Shown: positions 45,675 through 57,316, counted from the first letter of the stretch. The stretch: 64,000 nt of DNA from Nymphaea colorata (GCF_008831285.2 NC_045144.1:22829716-22893715); one strand, 5' to 3'. The notes: a model not told the origin generated them from the letters alone. A program made the numbers and translations.

Positions 45675-45800
45675 CTTTCAGCAAAGAATTGATGCTTTTA
45701 TTTGGTATATATTCATATATGCGCAACTTCTGCCCCTTCTCCACGCAGCAACCAATCAACCTAGCCAGGTTTGTATGTTGAAGTTTGGCATGAACTCAAT
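45675..45800 (-). pseudogene. Receptor-like kinase exon fragment (kinase subdomains IV-V)
   Basis: The minus strand of 45675-45789 reads [20 protein letters not shown], then [18 protein letters not shown], and then a GTTAGC splice donor. In S-domain and cysteine-rich receptor kinases this segment (IAKLQHxNLVRLLGCC, YEYxPNKSLDxxLF) is followed by an intron at the same place. Immediately upstream is a TGA (45796-45798), and the conserved residues before AKLQH are partly missing. I find no neighbouring kinase exons (no HRDLK or DFG) on the minus strand within 1 kb on either side. It is most likely an isolated relic of a kinase gene. Confidence 0.75.
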
Positions 45801-46838
45801 TTTCTTTTGGTGAGTGAATCATAAAAGCATTCAACTTAATACTGAATCCAGTTATTATGACAAATAGCAATCAAAATCATCTGATTGACAGTGAGAGAGA
45901 GAGAGAGACAGAGAGATTTTCAAACTGCATCAAAAGAATCTTGCGAAAATCAAATCTAACACTTGCTGCTGTGACCTTCGTTCTTGAACCATGTAGCCAA
46001 AAATGAAACCCTGACATAAACTGCTTTCTTGCCATATATATATATGTATATAGGCATGCATATATGCTGGTTCTTATACACTGGTCAGGACCATTAGCAC
46101 TACAGTCAGATGCAATCAGTAAAGATGAGAGATGCAGACAAAGCAAGGAAAAGATGTATGGAGCTTAACCATTTGGTTGTTATTCCTAACAATAAACAAT
46201 AATAAAGGACTGGTTGACAGGCCAAAAAAGCTTGAAAAGTGCCACTTGAGTTCTTCATCCTAACAATAATAATAACAGTAAAACAATAATAATGGAAATT
46301 TTGCATGTTTTTGGCTCAATTTAAAGGGACCCATTTTCAATTATTTTCTTAATAAAGGCCAAACTTTCATGAAAAGTATAAAATGAGGGCTTGAAGTGAA
46401 TTTCTGTTAATTAACTAAAAATAGTTGCAAATTTTTATATTAATTAGCATGTGTCATTAAATTATATTCTTACTATTTTATCTAATGAAATTTTACTTTT
46501 CAAGTTCGTAGAAGTTTAGTTACTTCAGGAAGTTTTCACTACATTATTAGCCTAATATTTGCTCGCAAGTTCTCCAATGCAGCAAGTTTCAACCGATTAA
46601 TTGATATGATATTTCTAACATCTTGCTTTCATGCTACGGAATTTCCCCTCGCACTGAAATCTTCTTGGACATGCCGCTTTACGAGGCCAATACATGAAAA
46701 TTCTGCACTAGATCCAAAGGCTTAATTTCTCCATTCCTATCCACTTTTACCCGATCTTCCGTTTTAGATACTTTGGCTTTTATGAAGTATATTGCATCAC
46801 CAGTTCCCACTCTGATAAACTGTTATCTACTTCATAAT
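45801..46838. other. Unassigned DNA
   Basis: A GA microsatellite (about 45891-45917) and a short TA stretch near 46034 are present. No gene is recognised. Confidence 0.5.
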
Positions 46839-46931
46839 AAAAGTTTGTAGGTTTTCACCGGATCAACAGTTTCTAGGTGATTAGAAAAGTTTGTAGGTTC
46901 TCACTGGATCAACTGTTTCTAGGTGAATTAG
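46839..46931. repeat. 46-bp tandem duplication
   Basis: 46839-46884 and 46885-46931 share AAAAGTTTGTAGGTT, GGATCAAC and GTTTCTAGGTGA with four or five differences. Confidence 0.88.
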
Positions 46932-47029
46932 AAACCCATTTCAATTCATCCTTTGGTCAAGTGCTGTCTGAATAATATTTACCACAGCTGACCCTTTTCA
47001 TAAACATAATATAACTATCAAGCATGGTT

Positions 47030-47850
47030 TTGGGAGAAAAGCATGAAAAGGCTGATGGAAACAATGGCTAATCTCTAACATGCAAATTAAGTTAAGTTCA
47101 GATTCGATACAGCTAGAAATAACTTCACATCCATATCACTAGTCACATCCCTAAGTACATCTACATAGAAGATTGATTTTTAAATCCTTGGAGTTGCTGG
47201 AAATCAAGAGTTTGTCATACTTATTTCATAAAAATAATATAGATCTCAATGATTGATCTCAATGAATTTTGTAATGCATGGAAAAACTAATGGGGAACAA
47301 TGAATAACCCTGTTGGATTATGCCAACAAAATCATGGATTAGGATGAGCAATATACATGTCAACTTGGGTTCAGTTCAGATTCAGTGCAGTATACCAAAA
47401 TGGTAGAACCATATTTTTAATAAGTTGGACGCTAGCTTACTCCTAAATCTCAATAATTGATTTATAATACATGGAAAAACTGGTGTGGAAACAGTGGATA
47501 ATATTCTATTGGATGTTATCAACAAAATCCAGGATTTAGATGAGCAAAATACGTGTAAAATTTGGTAAATTAGTACAAATTTGCTATAGTAAAAATTACC
47601 AAAACTGCAGAATCATAACTAGCTACATCCTTAGTTACAACTAGATCTCAATAATTGATTTGTACCACGAGGAAAAACTGATGTGGAAATAGTGGGCAAT
47701 CTCTATTAGATGATGTCAACAAAGGCCTGGAGTAGGATGGGCTAAATACATGTGAAATTTGGTATTCAGATTAGCTACAGTCAAAATATCAAAACTGCAG
47801 AAACATATTTATCACTAGTTACATCCTTAGTTGCACCTAACTAGTACATT
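47030..47850. repeat. Degenerate tandem array, unit about 195 bp, three clear copies plus a worn first one
   Basis: ATCTCAAT(A/G)ATTGATTT followed by CATGGAAAAACT(G/A) recurs at about 47256, 47447 and 47645. Each is followed by GTCAACAAA / GGATTAGGATG, AAATACATGTGAAATTTGG, CAAAACTGCAGAA and ACATCCTTAGTT. A first, more decayed copy seems to start near 47030 (GCTGATGGAAACAATGG). Confidence 0.75.
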
Positions 47851-49596
47851 GAGTTTTAAGACCTTCAAATTTCGAAAGATGAAGAGTTCAATATTCATGG
47901 TTGCATCACTTGGCATAACTTGGTATAAATAGTTGAGTTCTACAGGCCTTATTTAAATGACCAAGATCCCCTCATAACTATAATGTAGATACAAATTTAA
48001 TATGCGACATACTTTAGAAAGCTTCTGGCATTTAAAAAAACCTACCATTTTATCTTTCAATCTTGTGCCTCAATTTTGCTCAACAACTCATTTGAAACAA
48101 AAGAAGCTTTTTTCTGCCACCACCTTCCTAACAGTCCAAGTGGACCTTGTCACTGATCATTAGAACAAAGCTGATTAACAAGGTCCATTTAAAGAAAAAA
48201 AAAAGTAAACCAAGGATTTTAGTTATATATCCCCAAAGATGAACAAAATTTCATTTTTCAGCTTTTGTACTGCATCATCATCTTAATTAACTTCATTAGT
48301 TCGTTTGTTTCAACATATTGGAGATTAACTTTTTTTCTTTTTATGTTTGTATTTTTTGTCTTGGGCTTCTGATTGAGACCCCAAAATGAGAGATATGATT
48401 AATAATTAGCAGGTCCCAATGATTTTCGAATATCATCTTCCTAGTTTGCATCTCTGTTATTTTAGCAATGCATAAGGAAGTGATGGCTGCCACACTAAAT
48501 ATGCAGTAAATCCACAACAAGTAATATATGAACAAATAGATGCTTATTATATGCATTTTCTGCATTACCCTTTCAAAACCACCTCTAGAGGTGACCTCCA
48601 CAAAAATCCAATGCAGATCTAGCTCCTTGTCATGTCCTCAAGAGGTCCGCTTTAATGAGGGTCAAACTGATAATGCAAAGTGCTATCTCTTCCCCTTTAA
48701 TGAGGGTCGAATTGTTTACATACTATCCCTTCTGAAGCATGTGAACGGTGATAGTGCATGACTTGGCAAGCCAAGTGACAGAGGAAATGACCTCAAAGCA
48801 AGAACAAGATACAAACTTAGGTAGGGCAGAGGAAATGAACTCAATAATTCCTAAAAATATTGAAACATCTAAACATCCCAAAACTAATTTCAAAAGGAAA
48901 AAATACTAAGTAATACTCATACAATAATGCATTGGCATTTCAATAAGAAGGCACAGATGTACAAAATCATGCTGTGGACGAATTTTCAAGATAAAAACAC
49001 ATTCTTACCTTGCTTCTTCTTGTCCTGTCAGGAACCTTCACTAGCAAAACTTTGTCTATATCTCCAGACCTTCTTTTTATTGTCAAGTGCAAAGGGGACT
49101 AAGCTTACAACAACCTTTTTGTCACCAACTTGTCGTCCAACCTTCCTGATCAGGAAAAGCTGATAAACCACTTCACTAAGCCCAAAACGTTGTGTCCTGA
49201 AAGGAAAGGTGATGCATACTTGATGAACCTAGCAGAGAGAAACCTGTATCTACGATTCTGCATAGGGAAGAAGGGAGGCCAAGAAAGATAGAGATTAGAC
49301 AAAGGGAGAGCGAGAGAGCATATCAAAAGAAAGTGAGAGAAAGAAAGACGATTGAAAGGAGGAGAGAGAGGTATGGCAAGTAAAATTACCTAGCCTGCAA
49401 AGGAAGAAGCTGAAATAGAAGGTGGGAGGTGGCTTCTTTGGCAGTTACCAAATCCATAATCTAAAAAAAATCAGCTCACAAATTAATTCAAACAAAACAA
49501 AAATCTGAAGAATGGTGGACCAACTGATCATGATAGAGGATTGTTTGCTAAAGCTATGGTTCCCTAATCACAGTTCTATAAAGTATAGGTGCAAGT
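47851..49596. other. Unassigned DNA left of the LTR array
   Basis: An exon-like open frame of 58 codons on the minus strand (49196-49009, between CTTTCAG and a GTAAG donor) has no motif I recognise. The last 60 bases (to 49596) may be the decayed gag zinc knuckle of the outer copia: TGTTTGC ... CCTAATCACAGTTCTATAAAG can be read C-L-L-K-L-W-F-P-N-H-S-S-I-K. Confidence 0.4.
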
Positions 49597-49924
49597 TGTA
49601 AGAGATGATGTGATGAGGTTGAGGATGAAAATGATCTGAATGTATGATGGCATTAATATTGTAGCTAATGAAGATCAAGCATGAAACACAACCTAAAAAA
49701 ATGGAAAAGCAAAGGAAATGATAATGGATAGTAGTTACTGAGTGCAATAAAAGTTACAATTAGTTTCACAATTCCCTTTATTTACAAGCAATATCTGGAA
49801 ATTGCGTAGAGTCTCTCAAAAATATGAGGGATGTGATTGATATTGTCTCTAAGGATGATGGCACCTTATGTGGGAAAGAAATAATCTCTACGTTAAAATC
49901 TTTGTTGTCTATTTTTTTTAGTCA
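49597..49924 (+). repeat. LTR1 of the miniature array
   Basis: 328 bp, TGTAAGAG to TAGTCA. The most diverged primer site follows (TAGTGTTGGAGC). Confidence 0.8.
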
Positions 49925-50093
49925 TAGTGTTGGAGCAAGGAATGCTAAAGAAGATTCATGCCTGAATGAAGGCCTTTAAATGACCAAAAATATTGTTGTC
50001 TTCTTCACCAAAACATGGATTCAGTCTAGTTTTAAGCAAGTTGTCCAAGATAAATGGGCACTCAACAAAACTGTTGTTAAGTTAAAGGGGAAA
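49925..50093 (+). other. Internal domain 1 of the miniature array
   Basis: 169 bp from the primer site to AAAGGGGAAA. Shared words with the other two are ATGCCTGAATGAAGGC, TCTTCTTCACCAAA and TTTTAAGCAAG. No open frame of note. Confidence 0.8.
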
Positions 50094-50434
50094 TGTAAGA
50101 GATCATGATATGATGACATTAAAGGTAAAGATGATCTTAATGTATGATGCCATTAATGTTGCTACTAATGAAGATCAAGGATGACTCACAATATATCAAA
50201 AGAAAACAAAACGGTAATGTGTAACAGTTACCAACTGCAATAGAAGTTGCCATGGTGTGAATCTTCCATTGTAACTACTGCATTTATTTAGGAGCAAAAT
50301 CTGGAGATAGTTGTACAATCCTTTACTAATATGAGAAATGTAATCTATATTGTTTGTAATGCTGATGTTGTCTTCCATGGGAAAGAAACAACCTCCGTGT
50401 TAAATCCTTTATTGTCTATGATTATTTTTTATCA
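50094..50434 (+). repeat. LTR2 of the miniature array
   Basis: 341 bp, the longest copy. It ends ATTTTTTATCA directly before TGGTAGCAGAGC. Confidence 0.82.
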
Positions 50435-50603
50435 TGGTAGCAGAGCAAGTTATGCTAAATAACATTTGTGCCTCAATGAAGGCCTCTGAATAACAAAACA
50501 TATTGGTGTCTTTTTCACCAAAGCAATGTTTCAGCCTACTTTTAAGCAAGATATAGATGACAAACTCAGACTCCACAAATTTGTCATCCAGTTTATGGGC
50601 AAA
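50435..50603 (+). other. Internal domain 2 of the miniature array
   Basis: 169 bp, with the best primer site of the three (11 of 12 bases of TGGTATCAGAGC). The purine tract is worn (TTTATGGGCAAA). Confidence 0.82.
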
Positions 50604-50884
50604 TGTAAGAGATGATGATGTGATGGCATTGAAGATCAAAATAATCTAATTGTCTGATGGCATTGATGTTGCTGCTAATGAAGATCAATGATGACCCTAT
50701 AGCATATCAAAAGAAAACAACATGGTAATACCAAATGCAATTGAAGTTACCATCATGTGAAACTTCTGCGCAATTTATCCCCTTATTTAGGAGCAATATC
50801 TAGAAATAGTTGTAGAATGCCTTATAAAAAAGGGGGGCGTGCTCTATATCATCTCTAAGTTTGATGGTGACTTTTCCATAATCA
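50604..50884 (+). repeat. LTR3 of the miniature array
   Basis: 281 bp, shorter than the others through deletions in the middle and right part. It ends CATAATCA before TGGTATCGAAGC. Confidence 0.8.
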
Positions 50885-51054
50885 TGGTATCGAAGCAAGG
50901 CTTTGTAAAGAAAGATTTATGCCTGAATCAAGGCTTCTAAATGACCAAAAATATTGTAGTCTTCTTCACCAAGGTAAGGATTTGATCTAGTTTTAAGCAA
51001 GATCTACATGACAAACTAAGACTCAACAAAATTGTTGTTCAGTTTCAGGGGGAA
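50885..51054 (+). other. Internal domain 3 of the miniature array
   Basis: 170 bp, with the clearest polypurine tract (TTCAGGGGGAA) before LTR4. Confidence 0.82.
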
Positions 51055-51377
51055 TGTAAGAGATCATGATGTGATGACATTGAAGATAATGATGATCTCC
51101 ATGTATAACGGCATTCATGCTGCTGCTAATGAAGATCAAGGACAACCCACAACATATCAGAAAAAAACAAAATGGTAATGCATAGCAGTTACCAAATGCA
51201 ATAGAAGTTACTACGGTGTGAAACATCTGTTGTAACTGCTCTCTTTAGTTGTGATCAATATCTGGAAACAATTGTAAAATCCCTTATAAATTTGATAGAC
51301 ATTATCCATATTATGTCTAAGGCTGATGGTGCCTCCCATAGGAATGACATCTCCTCCATACTAAAATTTTTTTATCA
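51055..51377 (+). repeat. LTR4 of the miniature array
   Basis: 323 bp, ending TTTTTATCA. It is followed not by a primer site but by CAAGA and copia gag coding sequence, which marks the true right end of the array. Confidence 0.78.
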
Positions 51378-52610
51378 CAAGATTAGTCAAACTTGTCAAG
51401 GAGAGGATGCTCCGCAGGCCTTCTATTCAGATAATTATGAGGAAACTTGGTCTCCAAATGGTCGGGACTTGTTTTATATGACATGATGCAGGTAAACTTG
51501 AAAATTTTTCCTTACAAAGGTTCAAAAAAAATAATGGTTGGAAATTATGAAAAAGTGGTGACTTTTCATATTGAAACTGCCTGAATTTATTTTGGCCTAG
51601 AGAATTTTAATCTTAAAAACATTCTAGTTGTGCACGACGTGAAAAAAAACTTGGTTTCTGTAAGCCAATTACCTACTAAGATGTCATTTGCTTTTAATTT
51701 ATGCCAATGGCTTTGTGCTAAAGGGCAAGGGGCAACAAAGGGTGATGGAATTGGAACTAGATCAATTATTATTTCTGAATTCAATATAGAATGCTTTCAA
51801 GCTCTTCTTAATTCAGATACGCTTCAAGGGATGTCTGCATCAACATCTTGGCCATCCTCATAACCAAACTAGTTGACAGTCTATAGAAACAAATTTAGTT
51901 TCAATGAACACCTTAGAAAAGATAAATCAACTTTATTCTAGTCGTTAAATGAGAAAAATGAGCCAATTGCCTTTTGTACCTGTTTCTAGATATAGTGAAG
52001 AACTATTTGAAAAAATTCCTTATGCTTTGTGGAGCCATGTTTTATTCCCTGTCAAAAATTTCAACTTTGTGTCATATACGTATATAAATATAGAAGGTTT
52101 TCATAGTTTTTTCCATTAAACTGCAAAGCCTAGTTATGTCAAACATTCAAATATTTTCATAAGAAAGTTTTCAGCCTATTTCAAAGTCTAGTAGAAACAT
52201 TTCAAGCTGACGAAGGAGTGAATCTAATAGCTAGGACATTCTCCTTTTATCTTGGAAAAAGTGGAATTCAACATAAAAAGGTTTGTTTTAACAGCTCAAT
52301 AACAAAATGGCCTTGCATAACACAAGCACCATTCTATCATTGAATAGGGGTTTAAATTTTACTTTATGGCCATGTTCTCAAATGGAATTGGTTAGAAAAT
52401 TTTCTAGTGGCAGTTTGGTTGATTAATAGACATCCCTCCCACCATTATTGCTATCATGCTATGGCTTCATTATTTGTATAACTTTTCAAAATACACCACA
52501 CTATTCATCCTTGAGATCATTTTGGCTAAAGTGCTGTCCATACCTCAAAGCTTATGCCTAAGAACTAATTTGAACCTAATTCTTGCTTGTAGTTGTCTAG
52601 GGTGGCCAGT
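51378..52610 (+). pseudogene. Outer copia, left part: gag end, protease and integrase, heavily decayed
   Basis: The reading starts at the gag end with YHKISQTCQGEDAPQAF, then ETWSPNG (expected ETWYPDTGA, so the protease Asp-Thr-Gly is lost). It continues with NFNLKNILVVHDVKKNLVSV near 51600, LHQHLGHP near 51845 (pre-integrase zinc motif), LNNKMALHN (from QQNGL) and TLWPCSQ, then VHTSKLMPKN and LSCLGW near 52590. Many stops and several shifts break it. The sequence stops at 52610, where the inner copia begins, and resumes at about 61742. Confidence 0.8.
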
Positions 52611-52930
52611 TGTTAAGAAATAAGCGATATGTATGTGCATATATTATCTATATTCTTGTATGTATAGTGCATATGTAACTATAGGTTAATATATGTATTA
52701 ATATGTATACTTGTACATAGGAATTTATGTAGTTTTTATTTTTTATTTTGTTATTATTTGTATTAGCCATTGGGCTAGTCCATGCAGGCCCTTCCTTTTC
52801 CGTAATGATTTTTTGAATATAAATATGCCACTATTCCGTTTACAATGTAAGCTGCTATAAACAACATTTTTGTGGTTGATGCCTATTCTTGTTGTATGAC
52901 TATTTTGTGACGGTTGAAGTCACATTCTCA
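52611..52930 (+). repeat. 5' LTR of the inner copia
   Basis: 320 bp, TG to TTCTCA, matching 61446-61741. It lacks about 70 bp present in the 3' copy (the part around GGCTTCTAAAGGAGAATTAAG), so one copy has an indel. GAATATAAATATGCC near 52815 may hold the TATA box. Confidence 0.87.
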
Positions 52931-52943
52931 TGGTATTAGAGCC
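52931..52943 (+). other. Primer binding site of the inner copia
   Basis: TGGTATTAGAGCC follows the LTR end directly. It differs from the usual TGGTATCAGAGC by one base. Confidence 0.82.
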
Positions 52944-55900
52944 ATTGGGCTGATTATTTGAAGATTTTTTAAAGCTGATTTTATGATTATTTGAAGAATT
53001 TTTGAAGTTAATTTTTGCTATGCTCAAATCATATTCAAGCCATTAGGCGCACCAACTATTTGTGATTTTTGTTGTGAGAATTCCTACATGTAAGATAAGT
53101 CTTCTTCAATCCCTTTCCGCTGCACCTCTTAGTGAGTGGATGTATTTTCTAAACAGCACTGTCGTGATGCATATAATCAGCTGCTTTAAACAAATTTTAT
53201 TGTTGTACACCAAGTATTCAACAGATTTTAACATACCAAGTGCATGTTTGATTATAGCAGAATCTGGTTTTAATTTCTGAAGATGCAAAACGTTTCTTTA
53301 CTTCTGGAATGACACTGTTGATCACCATTTTCTGAAGTCTATCATACTTTCTGTTCATGTTTACATGTAAAAATTTTCAATCTCACATACAGACCGTATA
53401 AATGAGATGAAATACCTGTACTCACCTAGTTTTTCTTATGTGTCTGAGATACGGGACCCAACTTCTCGGTACGAGGTTTGACCATTCTTGTTGCTTTTAC
53501 CCATGCTAATTAGACCAATGACTAGATTAAACGTTCCAATTTCTAAGTCTAAAAAACCAAATGTGATCTACTTTGAACCAATGCATGTTTTAAAATCTAA
53601 GTAGATCTCAGAAATAGACTCATGAACAAAATGAGAATCAATGTGATATATTGTTCATGTTTGGATCATCATAGAGCAATTCAAATCAATATTCTAAAAT
53701 CAAACATGATGCATGCAAAACTAGTCCATGTAGATTTGAAGATTGGTCTCTATTGGGACTTAGGTGTAGGACATGGACCTATTAGGGAGAAACTGGATCC
53801 AAATTCAAAACTTATAATCATGATATTAGAGATTGTATATAATTCTTGTTCTAATTTGCAATAGGAAATGACATAGAGATCAAAATATCATGTGATGTTG
53901 TGAAACGTAGAATTCATGATCCTAGCTCCAAAGTCAGAAATCCAATAAATTTTGATATTGTGTTTACAATTTGATCTTCTAAAATCCATAATAGGAGAAG
54001 GTAGATCCAAAGTTCATATTTATCATGGTTTAAATTTCTTGTCTAGAGTGTAATTATTTGAGTATCGACCTAAGATTTATAATCCAAACCTCAGTGTGTA
54101 AAATCTGATCCAAAATACAAGATCCAAAATTTAAGGTTTGAGATCCAAAATCTTGTATCCAGAATTTATGATCCATAATACAAATCCATAATCAAATATC
54201 CAAAATTCAATACTTGAGATCCAAACAAGAGTGTGCTAGAATTGGTTTTAATATCAATGCTTGATCATCATAAGGTTCACAATTTGAATCCAAGATCCAA
54301 ATAGGCTGAGGGTAGGTCGGTCAAGGGAGACTAAGTTTGGGTTTAATCTTGCTTAAACTAGTTTTGAACCTACTTGACACAGGTTTGTATTTGTAGCAAA
54401 TGTATTTGATCTTGATCAAACCAAATGACTTCTAATATGATCTCCATTTATCTTGTTTGGATGTGTATTAAATAAATTGGCTAGGTCTAGGATATGGGAC
54501 TTGGTTCATAAGTAGTGGGCTCTAAGACCAGTCTAGGCTAGGTCTTAGAGAACTGAACTAGGCTTGGACTCCATATCTCCATGACCTAGGGTTGTTGAAA
54601 TCATTTGAAGAAGTTGATTTTGAAAACATTTTGGAGAAAGCTAAGATTTTGAAATGGTTATTGTATGAGGACCAAGTTGGATTTGGACTTTCACATACCT
54701 GGGCTAATGCCGCAGGATATGCTACTAGGCTTATAGGGTCTGGTTTTAGACAAGGGGTGAACGTGAGTGCAAGGTGATCCAAATGCATGCTAAAATGAAT
54801 GCGCAATACATATCTAATGAAGTCATAAAAACAAACATTCTATATGTATCATGTAAGCAAAGACTAAGCAAAAATATAGAATTAAAAGAAAAGACAAGGA
54901 AGAGGGGCATACCTAACTTTGGCATAGCCTAATGACATTAAATTAAATCTATCCTAGAAAAACAAATAAGCTAAACCAAAGCATTAAGAAAGAAAATAAA
55001 GCAAACCTATTAACTAAGCAAGAAATAAAGTAGACTTAGAATGTAAAAACAAAAAAGAAAACTAAATCATGCATAAAAGAAAAGTACTAAATTACAAATA
55101 AGAAAAGAAAGAGTTAGGAAAATAATTACCTGAACCTGGAGACCTGACTGAGCCCACTCCCACGACCCCTGCACCCAACCCAATTGGGTCTAGGTTGAGT
55201 TCTAATGCAGCCTGAACAAAGATTTAAACCAAGACTCTAAAAATTTAACATGTTTGAACTAAGCCGTTTGAGTAACGAATTAGAATATTAACATATTATA
55301 TGGGCTTCTCTAAGCAAGCTCAAAGTGTGGAGAGAGAGGTGGGGGTGACGGGGAGAGGGGGGGTGATCCCCTATTCATTGGAGAGGGAGGTGGTGAACCC
55401 CTTTGAGATTATCGATAGAGGACTAAATATCTTGTCCCTTTCTCTCCTCCAAAAACTCAAAACCATACTCTAAAATTGTGTTTTCATTCAAAATTTGTCT
55501 GATGTGATTTTGTGAAAAGCAACGGATGCACAGAGAAGTGCTAACCAATTCTTGAAAAATGATTTAGATTGACATTGAGCATGAACAACAAATAATGCAA
55601 GAATGTGTAGTGGAGAAACACATATTAAAATCATGGATTAAAATTGAATGTGAAACAAAAAAATGTTCATTCCAGCTACACACAAATACTGACTCCATCT
55701 ATGCTGGCGTGCTCATCAAAGAATTCTGCATGTTTCAAGTCCTATCATACAAATTGACATTAAGCATGGAGTGAGAGAATCACGACGCAATATTTGGATA
55801 TAATGTGCACTAATCTCACATGTGGATAATGTTCTAGAAGATGGATCTGGATATGATATTGAGATATGGATGCTGATATGATATTGAGATTTGAAATTGG

Positions 55901-57316
55901 AATAATGGATCTGGATCTATAAAAATCGATCTCAGATCTAAGACTTGGATATGAGATCCAAATATGGAAATTGGACTTGGTTAGGAAATTTGGGTATGGA
56001 ATCTGAAATCGACATATGAAATCCTAGACATGGTTCGACCTGGGCTAGGTTCAATTTTGAAAACTAGGTTCAGACCTTGGCTGGGTTTAGGTTTACTAGG
56101 CTCAGCATGGGTGTTTGGTCTGGTGAGAAATTAGAGTGAGTTGAGTCTGGCCTCAACTCTACTAGGTTCAAGTGATTATATATGAAAGGGTAACTTAGGT
56201 TCAAAGGGCTCCTACGTTAGTGTTTATTGAAAAAACGTGCATGGTGACAAATGACCAAAATGACCATGTGTGTAATTGTTTTTCAGATGAGTTTTCTCAA
56301 TCTCACTAAACCAGCCTGTGGCCCCACTTTTAGATCGGCTCTGCTTAAAATTTTACTGAAAATTTGCTCTAAAACTTTTTAAACAATCAAAATTTCAAAA
56401 ATTTTCAAGCTTTAAATGTCATATTTATAAAGAGAAATTGGCTATCCTTGGAATTGACATTGGTGGAGCTAAGGGTGCTTGGATAAACCACTTACCTATA
56501 AGAATATGCTGAAATAGTTTGATTCAGCTAAATTGATCTTGACAACCATTTATAGAGTATAGGAAGTACTACGACTAAACTCCATGGCTTTCAAAACTAA
56601 ACTGAAATCAAGCTGGGACAAATGAACTCAAAACAAACTAAATGAAGATTGATTGATACATGATAAATATGTCTGTATCTTAGTTTTAGTTCATTCTATT
56701 AAGTTGAGCTCAAATTCAACTGAGAGCAAGAGCTTGGAACTAAATTGAACTCAAACATGAATGAATGAACTCAAATCAAACTAAGAGAAGATTGGTTATA
56801 CATAATAAACATGATCCTAGCTTGATTTTAGCTCACTATACCAAGTTGAGATCAAACTAAAGTTCAAACCCCTTAAAACAGGAGAGACAAAGAGTTCTAA
56901 AGTCTTTAAAACTCAAACTAGGATGAATGAACTCAAACCAAACTATGGGAAGATTGATATATACATAACAAAGTGATCTTAGCTCGGTTCGAATTGACAT
57001 TGTCTCGATGTTCCAAAATTAGGAGGTGCATAGTTTCAATGTTGTCGAAGTCAAGTTATAGGGGTAAAATGTCATTTTTCGCTTGGATGACCTAGGTCAT
57101 CTGAGTCTAGGTGCTTAATGATAAAAAGAATTTTGGTTTTTGAGAACCAATTTAAAAATTTCATAATGAAGGTTAAAATGGTTGTTTGAACTTCTAAAAA
57201 TTTTATGTGTTCACAATATGCAAACTGTTTCATGAAACTTCTCTAGTAGAAATAAGGATTTATTTGGTAATTTATGAGCTCAATTTTAACATCCTTAGAG
57301 TTTATTATTTGAAAAC
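52944..57316. other. Noncoding 4.3-kb leader of the inner copia, probably containing a further insertion
   Basis: No domain is recognised in any frame. Noted content: many ATCCAAAAT words (about 54060-54300), the inverse type GGATCTGGATATGATATTGAG (about 55840-55960), CTAGGCTAGGTC/GGCTGGGTTTAGG words (about 54480-54590 and 56040-56110), and three tandem copies of a 140-160 bp unit (56621-57000). Copia leaders are normally only a few tens to hundreds of bases, so I infer that most of this was inserted later, perhaps as a noncoding LTR element. I could not find its ends. Confidence 0.5.
56621..57000. repeat. Three degenerate tandem copies, unit about 140-160 bp
   Basis: AATGAACTCAAA(A/T/C)CAAACTA ... 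GAAGATTG recurs at 56621, 56764 and 56926. Each is followed by ATACATAA...ATGATC..AGCTT/CTTAG and TTTAGTTCA/TTTAGCTCA with AAGTTGAG. Confidence 0.75.

Larger units (their letters stand above)
49597..51377 (+). mobile_element. Tandem array of a miniature LTR retrotransposon (TRIM-like): 4 LTRs, 3 internal domains
   Basis: Units start TGTAAGAGAT and end ...TCA. LTR1 is 49597-49924, LTR2 50094-50434, LTR3 50604-50884 and LTR4 51055-51377. Between them lie internal domains of 169, 169 and 170 bp. Each begins with a primer site close to TGGTATCAGAGC (8, 11 and 10 of 12 matching) and ends in a purine tract (AAAGGGGAAA, ATGGGCAAA, CAGGGGGAA) directly before the next TG. The flanks CAAGT (49592-49596) and CAAGA (51378-51382) look like a 5-bp target duplication with one change. 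No coding capacity exists, so any movement depended on proteins of another element. The right flank is copia gag coding sequence, so the array sits inside the outer copia. Confidence 0.85.

Noticed and set aside
49597-51377. A satellite or CRISPR-like array of four units of about 500 bp
   Set aside because: Each unit divides into LTR, primer site, internal part and polypurine tract, so an LTR element multimer explains it better; CRISPR arrays are not expected in plant nuclear DNA.
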